From the NCBI GenBank assembly GCA_038850275.1, contig JAWCLZ010000007.1, forward strand, positions 1-64,000: DNA of 64,000 bases, given 5' to 3'. The position numbers and the translations under genes were made by a program. The DNA comes from JAWCLZ01 sp038850275 (lineage in GTDB: Archaea > Halobacteriota > JAWCLZ01). A model generated the notes under the pieces. The model saw only the letters and a program-made list of their open reading frames with translations. It was not told the origin of the DNA and ran no database searches. The number at the start of each line of letters is the position of its first letter. Positions within the stretch are counted from its first letter, which is position 1. Positions 46,709-55,764 of the stretch are shown here, one piece after another.

Positions 46709-48358
46709 ATGAAGTATCTTGAATTGATAGAAGCCCTTGAAAATGTTGCTAAAATTGCAAGTAAAAATGAAAAAATAGCTATAATTTCAGATCTCTTGAA
46801 AAAATCAGAGAAGCAAGAGCTTAAAATAATCGCTAGATTACTCGTGGGCAAAATATTCCCAGACTACGATGTGAGAGAGCTTGGAATTTCAACAGCAACC
46901 ATCAGTAAGGTTTTAAGCGAGATAACTGGTAAGACACAGCTTGAACTAATTCAGCTGCACAAGCAAACTGGCGATCTAGGGAGCGCTGCTGAAGTTGCAC
47001 TTAAATCAAAGCAACAATTTTCTTTAGTGGAGGAACCGCTCGAGATCAGCGAAGTTTATTCTGCGATGGAGGAGATAAGCGAGATAAAAGGCGAAGATAG
47101 CTTCGCTAGAGTATCAAATATATTGAAAGGGCTGCTGCTTCGCGCATCGCCCCTTGAAGCTAAATATTTAATTAGAACTTTGCTGGGCAATATTCAAGCT
47201 GGCTTCTCCCAAGGTTTGATGGAAGATGCAATTGCTCGAGCATTTGAGGTTTCAAAGGCAAAGGTGCAGCGAGCTTTAATGTATTTGCCTGATGTTGGGG
47301 AAATCGCAGCTATAGCGCAGCAGGGAGATGGAGCGCTAGATGAGGTTGATATCCAACTATTTAGACCAGTGAAGCCAATGCTTGCCTCCTACGCTTCTAG
47401 TATAGAGGAGATCTTTCAAGAGTTTAAGGAGTTCGCTCTCGAAATAAAATATGATGGTATAAGGGTGCAGGCGCATAAGAAGGGTGATGAGGTCAAGGTC
47501 TTCACCCGCAGGCTCAAGGATATCACTTCTGCTGTTCCAGATCTCATTGAAAAGCTAAAGCGAATAAAGGCTGAGAACTTCATTATCGAGGGCGAACTTA
47601 TCGCAGTGAGAGAAGGCAAGTTGCTTCCATTTCAAGAACTGGTGAAGCGCATACAAAGAAAATATGAGATTGAGAAGATGAGCAAGCAAATACCCCTGAA
47701 TTTCCTAGCCTTCGATGTTCTATATTTAAATGGTGCTAATTTAACTAAAATGAAATACAAATTTAGATATGCTATCCTCGAGGATCTATTGAATAGCAGC
47801 GGAATCGAGCGAGCAGATAGAATTGTTGCTTCGAATTTAGAAGAAGCCAAGGCCTTTTTTGAAAGAGCCCGCAGTATGGGACACGAGGGACTAATGGCAA
47901 AGGACTTGAATGCTACTTATTCACCTGGTACTAGAGGGAGGAAGATGCTGAAGTTGAAAAGCTTCCTTGATACTCTTGATGTCGCTATATTAGCTGCTGA
48001 ATATGGAGAGGGAAGGAAACATGAATTCTTAAGCAGATATTTCATAGGCGCTAAGAGCGGCGATGAATTCGTGGTAATTGGGAAAGTTTCCTCAGGTTTA
48101 AGTGATGAAGAACTTGAATGGATAACTCAAGAGCTGCGCAAGGATGCAGTTGAGGAAACTGGTAGGCTTGTTAAGGTTAAACCTAGAATTGTATTAGAAG
48201 TTGCTTTTGATGAGATACAAAAAGGAGATAGCTATCCCTCTGGCTATGCTCTTCGCTTCCCTAGAGTACTCAGGATTCGAGATGATAAAGAAATCGATGA
48301 AATAGATTCTGTGGATAGAATCAAAGAGCTATATGAATATGGATCTAAACATAAATAA
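46709..48358 (+). CDS. lig: ATP-dependent DNA ligase, replicative type
   Basis: This 549-residue archaeal ligase I homologue has an N-terminal DNA-binding domain (about 1-210), adenylation motif I L-E-I-K-Y-D-G-I-R near residue 246 with the active Lys, E-G-E-L-I-A near 293 (motif III), E-G-L-M-A-K-D near 395 (motif IV) and a C-terminal OB domain ending with R-F-P-R-V-L-R-I-R. It seals Okazaki fragments. A second, LigD-type ligase lies at 62275-63213. Confidence 0.96.
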   Translation: MKYLELIEALENVAKIASKNEKIAIISDLLKKSEKQELKIIARLLVGKIFPDYDVRELGISTATISKVLSEITGKTQLELIQLHKQTGDLGSAAEVALKSKQQFSLVEEPLEISEVYSAMEEISEIKGEDSFARVSNILKGLLLRASPLEAKYLIRTLLGNIQAGFSQGLMEDAIARAFEVSKAKVQRALMYLPDVGEIAAIAQQGDGALDEVDIQLFRPVKPMLASYASSIEEIFQEFKEFALEIKYDGIRVQAHKKGDEVKVFTRRLKDITSAVPDLIEKLKRIKAENFIIEGELIAVREGKLLPFQELVKRIQRKYEIEKMSKQIPLNFLAFDVLYLNGANLTKMKYKFRYAILEDLLNSSGIERADRIVASNLEEAKAFFERARSMGHEGLMAKDLNATYSPGTRGRKMLKLKSFLDTLDVAILAAEYGEGRKHEFLSRYFIGAKSGDEFVVIGKVSSGLSDEELEWITQELRKDAVEETGRLVKVKPRIVLEVAFDEIQKGDSYPSGYALRFPRVLRIRDDKEIDEIDSVDRIKELYEYGSKHK

Positions 48359-48412
48359 AAAAATTAATCTTAAAATTAAAAAATTGAATTCTAAGGAGAA
48401 AGGTTAAAAAAA

Positions 48413-50047
48413 TTAGTCGAACTCTCCTTCCTCAGATGGAGTCGATGGAGCTGTTTCTTTTGCTTTTGAGGCAGCTATAACGTCATCTATCCTCAGAATC
48501 ATTGAAGCAGCTTCAGTTGCTGAGAGCACAGCTTGGGTTTTAGCGCGCAGCGGCTCTACAACCCCTGCTTCCTTCATATCCATGGGCTTGCCTGTGTATA
48601 CATTCAAGCCAAAGGTTTTGTTGCCAGCTTCATGGGAAGCTCTCAAGTCCACGAGTGTGTCTATGGGATCTAAGCCTGAATTTTCCGCAAGGGTCTTGGG
48701 AATGACTTCCATCGCATCTGCAAATGCGAGGACTGCGATTTGCTCTCTACCTGTGAGCTTTGAAGCATATTCGCGGATTCTAAGTGCAAGCTCTACTTCA
48801 GGTGCGCCTCCTCCCGCTACTATTTTTTCATCCTCGATAGCTGCTTCAACTACTCGCAAGCCATCTTGGATAGCTCGCTCTAGTTCGTCAACAATGTGCT
48901 GCGTGCCACCTCTAACTAGTATTGTGACGGACTTTGGATTCTTGCATTGCGTGATGTATAACATATTCTCAGTGCCTGTTTTCTTTTCTTCAACCAGACC
49001 AGCGAATCCAAGGTCTTCTTTAGTCAAGTCCTGTATGCTTGATACAATGTTGGCTCCCGTGGCTTTGGAGATGAGTTTCATATCGGATTCCTTTACTCTT
49101 CGAACTGCTAATACACCAGCTTTAGCTAGGTAATGCTGCACTAGATCTTCTATTCCCTTCTGGCAAATTACAACATTTGCACCTGTGGCAATGATTTTAT
49201 CTGCTATTGACTTGAGAATTCGCTCTTCTTCATCTAGGAATACTCTCAATTGATCAGGGGTTTTGATGGAGATCTCAGCATCTGTTTTGGTTTTTTTAAC
49301 CTCGAGATCGTCTGCTATCAAGGCTATCTTAGCTTCCTTCACTTTCTTAGGCATACCACTATGCACGCGCTCTTTATCTATCACTATCCCATCTATGAGA
49401 GCAGTATCCTCGATTTTACCGCCAACTCTCTTCTCGATCTTTATATCATCTTTATCAACCGCATATCTACCATCTTTCTTCTCAGCAACTGCTTTAACTG
49501 CTTTAACAACAAGGCTTGAAAGCGCATCCATAGCTATCTCTGTTCCCTTTCCTGTGAGTGCAGTTTTGGCTACTTGCTCTAGAATCTTTTCATCGTTTAT
49601 TGTCACATCGAATGCTAAGCTGTTTAAAATTTCTATCGCTTTATCAGCAGCTAATCGATATCCACGAGCTACTACGGTTGGATGTATATTCTGGTCGATC
49701 AATTCCTCTGCTTTTTTAAGCAGCTCGCCAGCTAGTACAACTGCTGTTGTAGTGCCATCTCCCACTTCTTCATCTTGCGTCTTCGCGACTTCCACTATCA
49801 TCTTCGCTGCAGGATGTGCGATGTCCATTTCCTTCAAAATCGTAGCACCATCATTTGTAATCACTATATCCCCTAAGCTATCAACCAGCATTTTATCCAT
49901 GCCCCTTGGACCAAGAGTAGTGCGAACAGCTTCTGCAACGATTTTACCAGCTAAGATATTATTCGCCTGTGCATCTCTACCTCTAGTACGAGTTGTACCC
50001 TCCTTAAGGATAAGAATAGGCTGTCCTGCAAGCTGTCCATTTGTCAT
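48413..50047 (-). CDS. Thermosome subunit (group II chaperonin)
   Basis: This 544-residue chaperonin has T-L-G-P-R-G-M-D-K-M near residue 41, D-G-A-T-I-L near 70, G-D-G-T-T-T near 97 and G-G-G-A-P-E near 405, all ATPase-site segments. The C-terminal tail is acidic and short, not the glycine-methionine repeat of some lineages. A strong GGAGGT site precedes the ATG. Only one subunit gene is in the window. The 170-base spacer upstream of it (50048-50218) contains no other visible gene. Confidence 0.97.
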   Translation of the reverse strand: MTNGQLAGQPILILKEGTTRTRGRDAQANNILAGKIVAEAVRTTLGPRGMDKMLVDSLGDIVITNDGATILKEMDIAHPAAKMIVEVAKTQDEEVGDGTTTAVVLAGELLKKAEELIDQNIHPTVVARGYRLAADKAIEILNSLAFDVTINDEKILEQVAKTALTGKGTEIAMDALSSLVVKAVKAVAEKKDGRYAVDKDDIKIEKRVGGKIEDTALIDGIVIDKERVHSGMPKKVKEAKIALIADDLEVKKTKTDAEISIKTPDQLRVFLDEEERILKSIADKIIATGANVVICQKGIEDLVQHYLAKAGVLAVRRVKESDMKLISKATGANIVSSIQDLTKEDLGFAGLVEEKKTGTENMLYITQCKNPKSVTILVRGGTQHIVDELERAIQDGLRVVEAAIEDEKIVAGGGAPEVELALRIREYASKLTGREQIAVLAFADAMEVIPKTLAENSGLDPIDTLVDLRASHEAGNKTFGLNVYTGKPMDMKEAGVVEPLRAKTQAVLSATEAASMILRIDDVIAASKAKETAPSTPSEEGEFD

Positions 50048-50218
50048 AGGATAACCTCCTTTTTATAATCAGTAGCATCAAATCAGTTGAGCAGAAGTTC
50101 TATAAAAAGTTTGCTATTACTAAGGCTATGTTATTATGCTAAATTCTGCAGCGATAAAAAGAGGAATTCCAGAGACTTGCTTTGAAAAAACTTTGAAAAA
50201 AATTAAGAAAATATGAAA

Positions 50219-50794
50219 TTATTTAGGTTGCAGGTCTAAAATCGTTATACCTATCTTAAGTTGATCTATCTCCTCCTTACTTAGCCCTCGCTTTCTAGCT
50301 TTATCTGAAATAATTGCGCTATTCCCAAGGGGATCTTTAATAATTAAAGTCATTGTTTGCTCGCCTCTTTTAATCGCCGCGATTTTGTTAAGTATTTCCT
50401 CAGCTTTTCGCTTTTGCTCCTCAGTTTCTGCCCAGCTTTTAGCAGTTTCAACCACTGCTTCAACTCTATTTAGCACACCCTCAACGTTAGAGATGAAGGC
50501 CTCAGCTACAGCACCAGGTTCAACTTCAACACCCAGTTCTGGAATATATATACTCCCGGAATTAGACCTCACCACGCGTGTATTTAAATCGTCTGAGGAG
50601 GAGACGAAAAATTCATATTCCACTGGTTCTTTTTGAGAAAGTATAAGAGTATCAGCGTATCTAAATCCACATTTACAGTTACTACTGATGCAGAGAATTT
50701 CATCGAAATAAGGAATTTTATCAAAATACCATCTTAAGGGAATTTTTGAGCCGCATATAGGGCACTGGCCTTGGTCTTGAATTTGAAACTCCAT
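50219..50794 (-). CDS. ZPR1 zinc-finger protein, archaeal type
   Basis: This 191-residue protein consists of a single ZPR1 module. Its zinc finger has C-P-I-C near residue 11 and C-K-C-G-F-R-Y-A-D near 40, and a beta-rich alpha/beta domain contains P-E-L-G-V-E-V-E-P-G-A. Eukaryotic ZPR1 has two such modules and chaperones eEF1A; the archaeal role is not established. It lies one base after sepF, on the same strand. Confidence 0.85.
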   Translation of the reverse strand: MEFQIQDQGQCPICGSKIPLRWYFDKIPYFDEILCISSNCKCGFRYADTLILSQKEPVEYEFFVSSSDDLNTRVVRSNSGSIYIPELGVEVEPGAVAEAFISNVEGVLNRVEAVVETAKSWAETEEQKRKAEEILNKIAAIKRGEQTMTLIIKDPLGNSAIISDKARKRGLSKEEIDQLKIGITILDLQPK

Positions 50795-50795
50795 T

Positions 50796-51167
50796 CTATT
50801 TCTTCTTCCGCGGGGAAATCTTATTGCGGTCTATCTTCACGCCTGTTGGAGTGACGATTACCTTAGTATCCTCAAAGCCAGCTATATCACCGTGTACATC
50901 CATTGCAACTTGTTTTAGATCTCTGAGTGCTCGATCGCGATTAAGGTCATCGTGCTTAATTAGAGAGTAATCGATTATTACGATATTTCCATTGTATACT
51001 TCCTTCTTCAAATCAGGAAGGTCATGCAAACTGCCTAGCTCAGCTATTTTTATAAACATATTCGCTCCAGTTTCCTCTGCCATTCCCTCGAATTGCCCTT
51101 CGATCTCAACATAATCCTCTACCACGGTTTCCTTCTTAGGATGAAATAGCTTTTCAAATATTCCCAT
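50796..51167 (-). CDS. sepF: Cell division protein SepF
   Basis: This 123-residue archaeal SepF anchors FtsZ to the membrane. It opens with an amphipathic helix (M-G-I-F-E-K-L-F) and has a beta-sandwich domain at about 40-115 (G-N-I-V-I-I-D-Y near residue 59, D-V-H-G-D-I-A-G-F near 90). Its presence shows FtsZ-based division rather than the Cdv system. It precedes the ZPR1 gene by one base and follows DUF1122 by 47. Confidence 0.9.
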   Translation of the reverse strand: MGIFEKLFHPKKETVVEDYVEIEGQFEGMAEETGANMFIKIAELGSLHDLPDLKKEVYNGNIVIIDYSLIKHDDLNRDRALRDLKQVAMDVHGDIAGFEDTKVIVTPTGVKIDRNKISPRKKK

Positions 51168-51214
51168 ATTTTTTTCACACCTCAGCTAAGTTATACGCAA
51201 ATAGATATTTAAAT

Positions 51215-51856
51215 CTATTCAGCCAACTCTATTTCCTTTAAAATTTTAAGCGCAAGTTCTCGGGAGATTTTTTCCACCTCAGCTTCTCTCTCGACCTTTT
51301 TATCCAAAAATTCTTTTAACTCGATGGCGATCTCATTAATTCTAGTTCTCTCAATCTCAGAATTTAAAGGCTTGTTAGCCTGCAGCTTAGGCTCTCCCTC
51401 CATTCCTCCCTCTGGGAAATACCAATCCTTGAACCAGCGAAAACCACTTTTCCAGAGGATATAGCCTATTGGGGTAGCTATTGGAGGTATTCCTATGGAG
51501 AGTGCCTTTGCAGTAGTTGGGTGATCTAAATATTTAACCATGATATGCCCGCCTGGGGGAATTAATTCTGAGAGAATTTGAAATAAAGCGATATTTAATC
51601 CAGTTTTTGAGAGTTCAATAGTAGTATTTTCCTTTATTTTAACTTTCTCGCGATAGTTTATTTCCATCCAGGGTTTAATTAACTCTCTGCCGAGGAAAAA
51701 TCTGCCAGTTGCAACTGCTTCCCTTGAAATTTGATTTTCTCTATCTCGTAGAAATAGCGTGAATTTGCTTTCCTCTGGAAATCTGCCTTTTTTGACCTCG
51801 CCTAGGTATAGAAAATACTCGCCAATTTTTCTGCCAGCTATTTTTTCCCAAAGCAT
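51215..51856 (-). CDS. DUF1122 family protein
   Basis: This 213-residue conserved archaeal protein matches DUF1122, with G-G-H-I-M-V-K-Y-L-D-H near residue 103, a P-I-A-T-P-I-G-Y-I-L-W segment near 125 and W-Y-F-P-E-G-G-M-E-G-E near 143. A GNAT-like fold has been suggested for the family, but no function is known. It lies upstream of sepF on the same strand. Confidence 0.82.
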   Translation of the reverse strand: MLWEKIAGRKIGEYFLYLGEVKKGRFPEESKFTLFLRDRENQISREAVATGRFFLGRELIKPWMEINYREKVKIKENTTIELSKTGLNIALFQILSELIPPGGHIMVKYLDHPTTAKALSIGIPPIATPIGYILWKSGFRWFKDWYFPEGGMEGEPKLQANKPLNSEIERTRINEIAIELKEFLDKKVEREAEVEKISRELALKILKEIELAE

Positions 51857-51891
51857 TTATTTTATTTTTTATATTATATATATTTTATATA

Positions 51892-52380
51892 TTATTTAAC
51901 TGATATTCTAAAGCCCCTTGGCCTCGCTGCTTTCTTCAACTTTGCCCTTATCTCAAGCACGCCATTATTATACATCGCTTTAGCGCTCCCTGGGTCTATT
52001 TCTTCCCTCAGCGAGACATTTTTATAATACCTCACTCTCTCTGCTTCACCCTCGATCTTTATACTAGTTTCAGTTGCTTCCACATTGATCTTATCCTTCT
52101 CGCAGCCTGGTAGCTCAGCTGTTACAATTGCTTCATTGGTTTTTTCATCGATGATAACATCGGTGAAAGGCTCTCTAGTACCAGGTCTAATTTCTCTCAT
52201 GGTTGGCTCAATATTTCCAAAAGTTCGAATCTCCGGCTCTCCCCCTGGCCCTATTCTTACTGAAAAGCCATAGTATAGTGGCTCTTCAAATGCTCTTCCA
52301 GCTCTAATTGCATTAAACAAGCGATCGATCATATCAACTATTTCTCTGAACTCGTCTCCAAAAAATCTCCTTCTCCACAT
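51892..52380 (-). CDS. Small heat shock protein, Hsp20 family
   Basis: This 162-residue chaperone has a short N-terminal region, an alpha-crystallin domain at about 70-160 (A-E-L-P-G-C-E-K-D-K-I and N-G-V-L-E-I-R-A) and a brief tail. ATG at 52380 has GGTGA five bases upstream; an in-frame start at 52407 would place that site inside the gene. A C-terminal I-x-I motif is not obvious beyond R-I-S-V-K. Confidence 0.92.
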   Translation of the reverse strand: MWRRRFFGDEFREIVDMIDRLFNAIRAGRAFEEPLYYGFSVRIGPGGEPEIRTFGNIEPTMREIRPGTREPFTDVIIDEKTNEAIVTAELPGCEKDKINVEATETSIKIEGEAERVRYYKNVSLREEIDPGSAKAMYNNGVLEIRAKLKKAARPRGFRISVK

Positions 52381-52428
52381 AAAATCACCATCATTTATTT
52401 TTTGCAATTTTTCTTAAAAAGCTTGTGA

Positions 52429-53622
52429 TTAAAAAATCTGAAGCTCTCCTTTTACCACCATCTCAGTTATCTTTATAATATCCTCCAGCCAAGCATCCAC
52501 AATTGCTTCCACCCTTGGCTTTATCTTCTCTAGACTTGCATTTTTTTTAAGTAACAGCTGCACACTGGCAACTTTGGGCTCATCAATTGGCTCTCCAATT
52601 TGAGAAAGGAGTCTTACATAGACTTCTTGAATATCGCTATCAATACTGACAATGTTATGGGCAATTTGATTCGCAAGCAAGTTATAGATCTTGCCGATGT
52701 GATTCACAGGGTTCTTTCCAGCTGTAGCCTCCAAGCTCATAGGTCGATTAGGGGTAATGAGGCCATTGCAGCGATTCCCCCTCCCTACCGAGCCATCGTC
52801 TCCCATCTCAGAACTCGTGCCAGTTACAGTTAAATATACAATGCCTTTTTCAAAGTTGTCCCCTGTATTCACCGCAACTATTACATCTCTATGAGTATAT
52901 TTTTCAGCGGCTCTCTTAATGAACTCCTCAAGCTCAGCCTTAATTGCTTTATAGTGCTCCAGGCTATGGACATACTTTGATACAAAAGCATCTGCAACTG
53001 TGAGAGATATCTTATCTCCTTCGCGCAGTGCCATTACCTTCATATCCTCTCCAATGGCAGGCTGCTTGGGAATTAGCTCTTTTACAATTGCCCTCTCAAC
53101 ATTATAAACTATTTTTTCAGTTTCTGAAAATGGGGCAAATCCAACGCCAAATGAAGTATCATTTGATCTTGGGATACCTAAGCGCTCGAAGACGTCCACT
53201 AAGTCAGCGGAACCTTGTCCAAGGCGCTGGTCAATTATAACTTGATGTTCCTCAAGGTTTCTAAGTGTGTTTTTAAGATATTCTCGAGCTGCTTTTAAAA
53301 CGATTCTACCAACGGGAATTTTTTCTTTACCCACATAAGTGGTAGCTCGCCCGCTGAGTAAGATAAAAATAGGGCGAATAATTTCTCCACCACCATAAGT
53401 GGGATTTGCTTCACCTCCAACCAACTCCACTTGGTCGGTGTTGTGATGCAAAATTCTTCCAAAGCGATTCAAATACTCGTTTGATAGCGCTCGACTCATA
53501 GCCTCAGCAATGCCATCGCAAAGTGAATCAGGGTGTCCTATGCCCTTTCTCTCCACTAGTTCGATTTTCTGTTCCTCGATAGGTGTTCGAGTAATCTGCT
53601 CTACCACGATATTTCGCGGCAT
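52429..53622 (-). CDS. mat: S-adenosylmethionine synthetase, archaeal type
   Basis: This 397-residue enzyme makes SAM from methionine and ATP. It is the archaeal MAT form: E-R-K-G-I-G-H-P-D-S-L-C-D near residue 24, G-G-E-A-N-P-T-Y-G-G-G near 69, R-L-G-Q-G-S-A-D near 141, and the conserved G-D-D-G-S-V-G-R-G-N-R near 276. Length is normal. It feeds methyltransferases such as TrmI and the methylthioadenosine recycling enzyme at 5.2 kb. Confidence 0.97.
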   Translation of the reverse strand: MPRNIVVEQITRTPIEEQKIELVERKGIGHPDSLCDGIAEAMSRALSNEYLNRFGRILHHNTDQVELVGGEANPTYGGGEIIRPIFILLSGRATTYVGKEKIPVGRIVLKAAREYLKNTLRNLEEHQVIIDQRLGQGSADLVDVFERLGIPRSNDTSFGVGFAPFSETEKIVYNVERAIVKELIPKQPAIGEDMKVMALREGDKISLTVADAFVSKYVHSLEHYKAIKAELEEFIKRAAEKYTHRDVIVAVNTGDNFEKGIVYLTVTGTSSEMGDDGSVGRGNRCNGLITPNRPMSLEATAGKNPVNHIGKIYNLLANQIAHNIVSIDSDIQEVYVRLLSQIGEPIDEPKVASVQLLLKKNASLEKIKPRVEAIVDAWLEDIIKITEMVVKGELQIF

Positions 53623-53702
53623 GTTTTTTTCCTTTTATGTTCTAAAAATATAATTATATGGTATTTTTAACTATTGTTTTAACTAGTCTGATTGAATGAA
53701 GG

Positions 53703-54617
53703 CTAAGCGTGCCTTTTCACCTCGATACCTGATTCGATTTCAATTAATCGCTTGCCATCCTTGTATACCCTCACAGTTCCCCCGCTTTGGGAAACTGTAA
53801 CTGATATTGCCCGGGTTTCTTTGCTGATTGCAGCAGCAGCCGCATGTCTTGCTCCTAGGCCTTTTTGGATTTGCACGCTCTTAGCATCGACATCGAGATA
53901 TGCACCAGCGGTTAAGATCTGTCCTTTTTCATCAATGATGAAAGCACCATCGAGCATAGCAAGAGCTTTAATGGATTCCCAATTTTCAGCCCAAGTGATA
54001 TCCCGCTCTGTGCCATCGTGGCCTTGAAATGGATTTAAAATGAGCTGGTGGGACCGCTTCAGCACCTCAGCTGAGTCGCCAACTACGAAAACGGTGCCAA
54101 CGGGACGGCCTTCTCTACCCTCCCTCCCTATATCCATGGCGATTCTCAGTACTGCTCTTAAAACGTTAGGATCCACGCGCTTTGTGCTTTCATTTAGGCT
54201 TTGAATAGCTGGGCTCTCCTTCACATTATATATAATAATCGAATCGCAGGCTACTCCAACTCCCACTACTCCTACAACTATATCGCTTTTGATTTTACCA
54301 TTTGCATATGCAACGGTTATTGCATCCTCCAGTAGCTCTGCACGGCTGAAGGCTTTCAGATTCATGGATTGACTTACATTTGTCGCAGACCCCATGAGTT
54401 TTGAAATGAAATCTATAGAGAGATCTTCATGCACTCCCTCTATCCTCCCCTCAAACCTTGCAACATATATTGGAATATCCGTTGTTAAAAAATCCTTTAA
54501 AAGGTCACTCAAGCTTTCATCATCTGAGATGACTATAATTGCACCAGCGTGGGTCTCGCTAGCTAGCTGCACAGCAGTTTTTGCAATTGCATTTTTAATA
54601 TCTACCCCGAGATCCAC
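53703..54617 (-). CDS. dacZ: Diadenylate cyclase DacZ
   Basis: This 304-residue euryarchaeal enzyme forms cyclic di-AMP from two ATP. An N-terminal pyruvate-kinase-like alpha/beta domain (1-140) precedes the DisA_N catalytic domain (about 150-290) with D-G-A near residue 227 and G-A-R-H-A-A-A near 259, both needed for catalysis. The start is GTG at 54617. Cyclic di-AMP controls osmotic and ion balance in other archaea. Divergent from the cooT operon. Confidence 0.94.
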   Translation of the reverse strand: MDLGVDIKNAIAKTAVQLASETHAGAIIVISDDESLSDLLKDFLTTDIPIYVARFEGRIEGVHEDLSIDFISKLMGSATNVSQSMNLKAFSRAELLEDAITVAYANGKIKSDIVVGVVGVGVACDSIIIYNVKESPAIQSLNESTKRVDPNVLRAVLRIAMDIGREGREGRPVGTVFVVGDSAEVLKRSHQLILNPFQGHDGTERDITWAENWESIKALAMLDGAFIIDEKGQILTAGAYLDVDAKSVQIQKGLGARHAAAAAISKETRAISVTVSQSGGTVRVYKDGKRLIEIESGIEVKRHA

Positions 54618-54745
54618 CTGTTTTCACTACCTTTATTATGATTAAATACGCTCTAATCCATCCCATATATTCAATTGCAGAACTATAATAAAAAAGTTAC
54701 CTTCTAGATAGCTATTTATACCGCATGCTTTGAAAATAAATTGCT

Positions 54746-54934
54746 ATGTGCGAATCAACAGTTATACTTAAAAAAGGAAACAAGAAAGAAGTTGTAATGA
54801 AAGATGTGATTCAAGTGCTAGTTAATGGAGAAGATATTAAAGCAATAGGTATACTTGGAGATTCCAAAAATCTGCGGGGTAATATTACCAAGATTGATTT
54901 AAGCGGCCATGAGATAATCATAGAGGGCAAGTGA
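54746..54934 (+). CDS. cooT: CooT family small nickel-binding protein
   Basis: This 62-residue protein starts M-C-E-S-T-V; Cys2 is the nickel ligand in characterised CooT, which assists maturation of carbon monoxide dehydrogenase in Rhodospirillum. The rest is a small beta-barrel with V-L-V-N-G-E-D-I near residue 25. In archaea the family is widespread and may have other roles. A TATTTATA box near 54712 gives a short leader. It overlaps the following protease gene. Confidence 0.85.
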   Translation: MCESTVILKKGNKKEVVMKDVIQVLVNGEDIKAIGILGDSKNLRGNITKIDLSGHEIIIEGK

Positions 54935-55764
54935 TGGGAATAGAAATTAAAAACTTGGGATCGAATATTTTGGTTATAATAGCTGGGATATTCCTAGGAG
55001 TGTTGATTTTCAATCTTTTCTTCGAACAGCCAAGCGTTGGCGTGATCAAAATAGAGGGCTCAGTGCTCGAGAACCAGAGGACTCAGGATATTATTAGCAT
55101 GCTTAGATATGCTCGCGAGGTAAACTCAATTAAAGCAGTTGTCCTCGTTATAGACAGCCCTGGAGGGGAAGCTTCTCGATGCGAGGAAGTATACATAGAG
55201 GTGCTGCAGCTTCGTAGAGAGAAACCAGTCATCGCATCGATAGGTGCTACTGGTGCTTCAGGGGCGTATTACATTGCAGTTGCCGCAAATTATATCTATG
55301 CAAAGCCCACTTCGAGTGTTGGCAGCATAGGGGTAACCGCTATTCTTCCTCAGCCGATAACACTGCCTGAGGATAGAATTATAACTGGTCCATATAAAAC
55401 CACTGGGAAGGATAGAAAGCAATTTGCAGCCACCGTTGAAGCTGTGAAAGAGGGTTTTTTAAGAGCAGTGATACAGCAGAGGGGCGATCGATTAAAGCTT
55501 ACAAAGGAAGAGCTATCCAGGGCAGAGCTTTATATAGGCATAGATGCCAAGAGAAATGGGCTTGTGGATGATATAGGCTCGATTTCTCAAGCCATTGCTA
55601 AAGCAGCGGATCTAGCTGGAATTGCAAATTATAGAACCATTGATATAAATAAAGAGCTCAATATTACTTCCACTAACTTTCCACTGCTGGTGAATGAATC
55701 TTATTTAAATCAGCAGTCAAACACCGCTCCGGTAACCTACTTCTTATACCTTGAACCAAGGTGA
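54934..55764 (+). CDS. Signal peptide peptidase SppA-like serine protease (S49)
   Basis: This 276-residue membrane-anchored protease has one N-terminal helix (about 10-30), the oxyanion region D-S-P-G-G-E near residue 73, and the catalytic Ser in G-A-T-G-A-S-G-A-Y-Y near 107; the Lys of the dyad is probably in P-Y-K-T-T-G-K near 150. It has the short single-domain form. ATG at 54934 overlaps the cooT stop and has AGAGGG upstream. The next gene overlaps it by an ATGA junction, giving cooT-sppA-DUF4350. Confidence 0.9.
   Translation: MGIEIKNLGSNILVIIAGIFLGVLIFNLFFEQPSVGVIKIEGSVLENQRTQDIISMLRYAREVNSIKAVVLVIDSPGGEASRCEEVYIEVLQLRREKPVIASIGATGASGAYYIAVAANYIYAKPTSSVGSIGVTAILPQPITLPEDRIITGPYKTTGKDRKQFAATVEAVKEGFLRAVIQQRGDRLKLTKEELSRAELYIGIDAKRNGLVDDIGSISQAIAKAADLAGIANYRTIDINKELNITSTNFPLLVNESYLNQQSNTAPVTYFLYLEPR

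Noticed and set aside
49263..50054. Long open frame (263 codons) on the plus strand opposite the thermosome gene
   Set aside because: It mirrors the codons of a highly conserved gene, is rich in S/A/T and lacks any motif or ribosome site; it is an antisense shadow.
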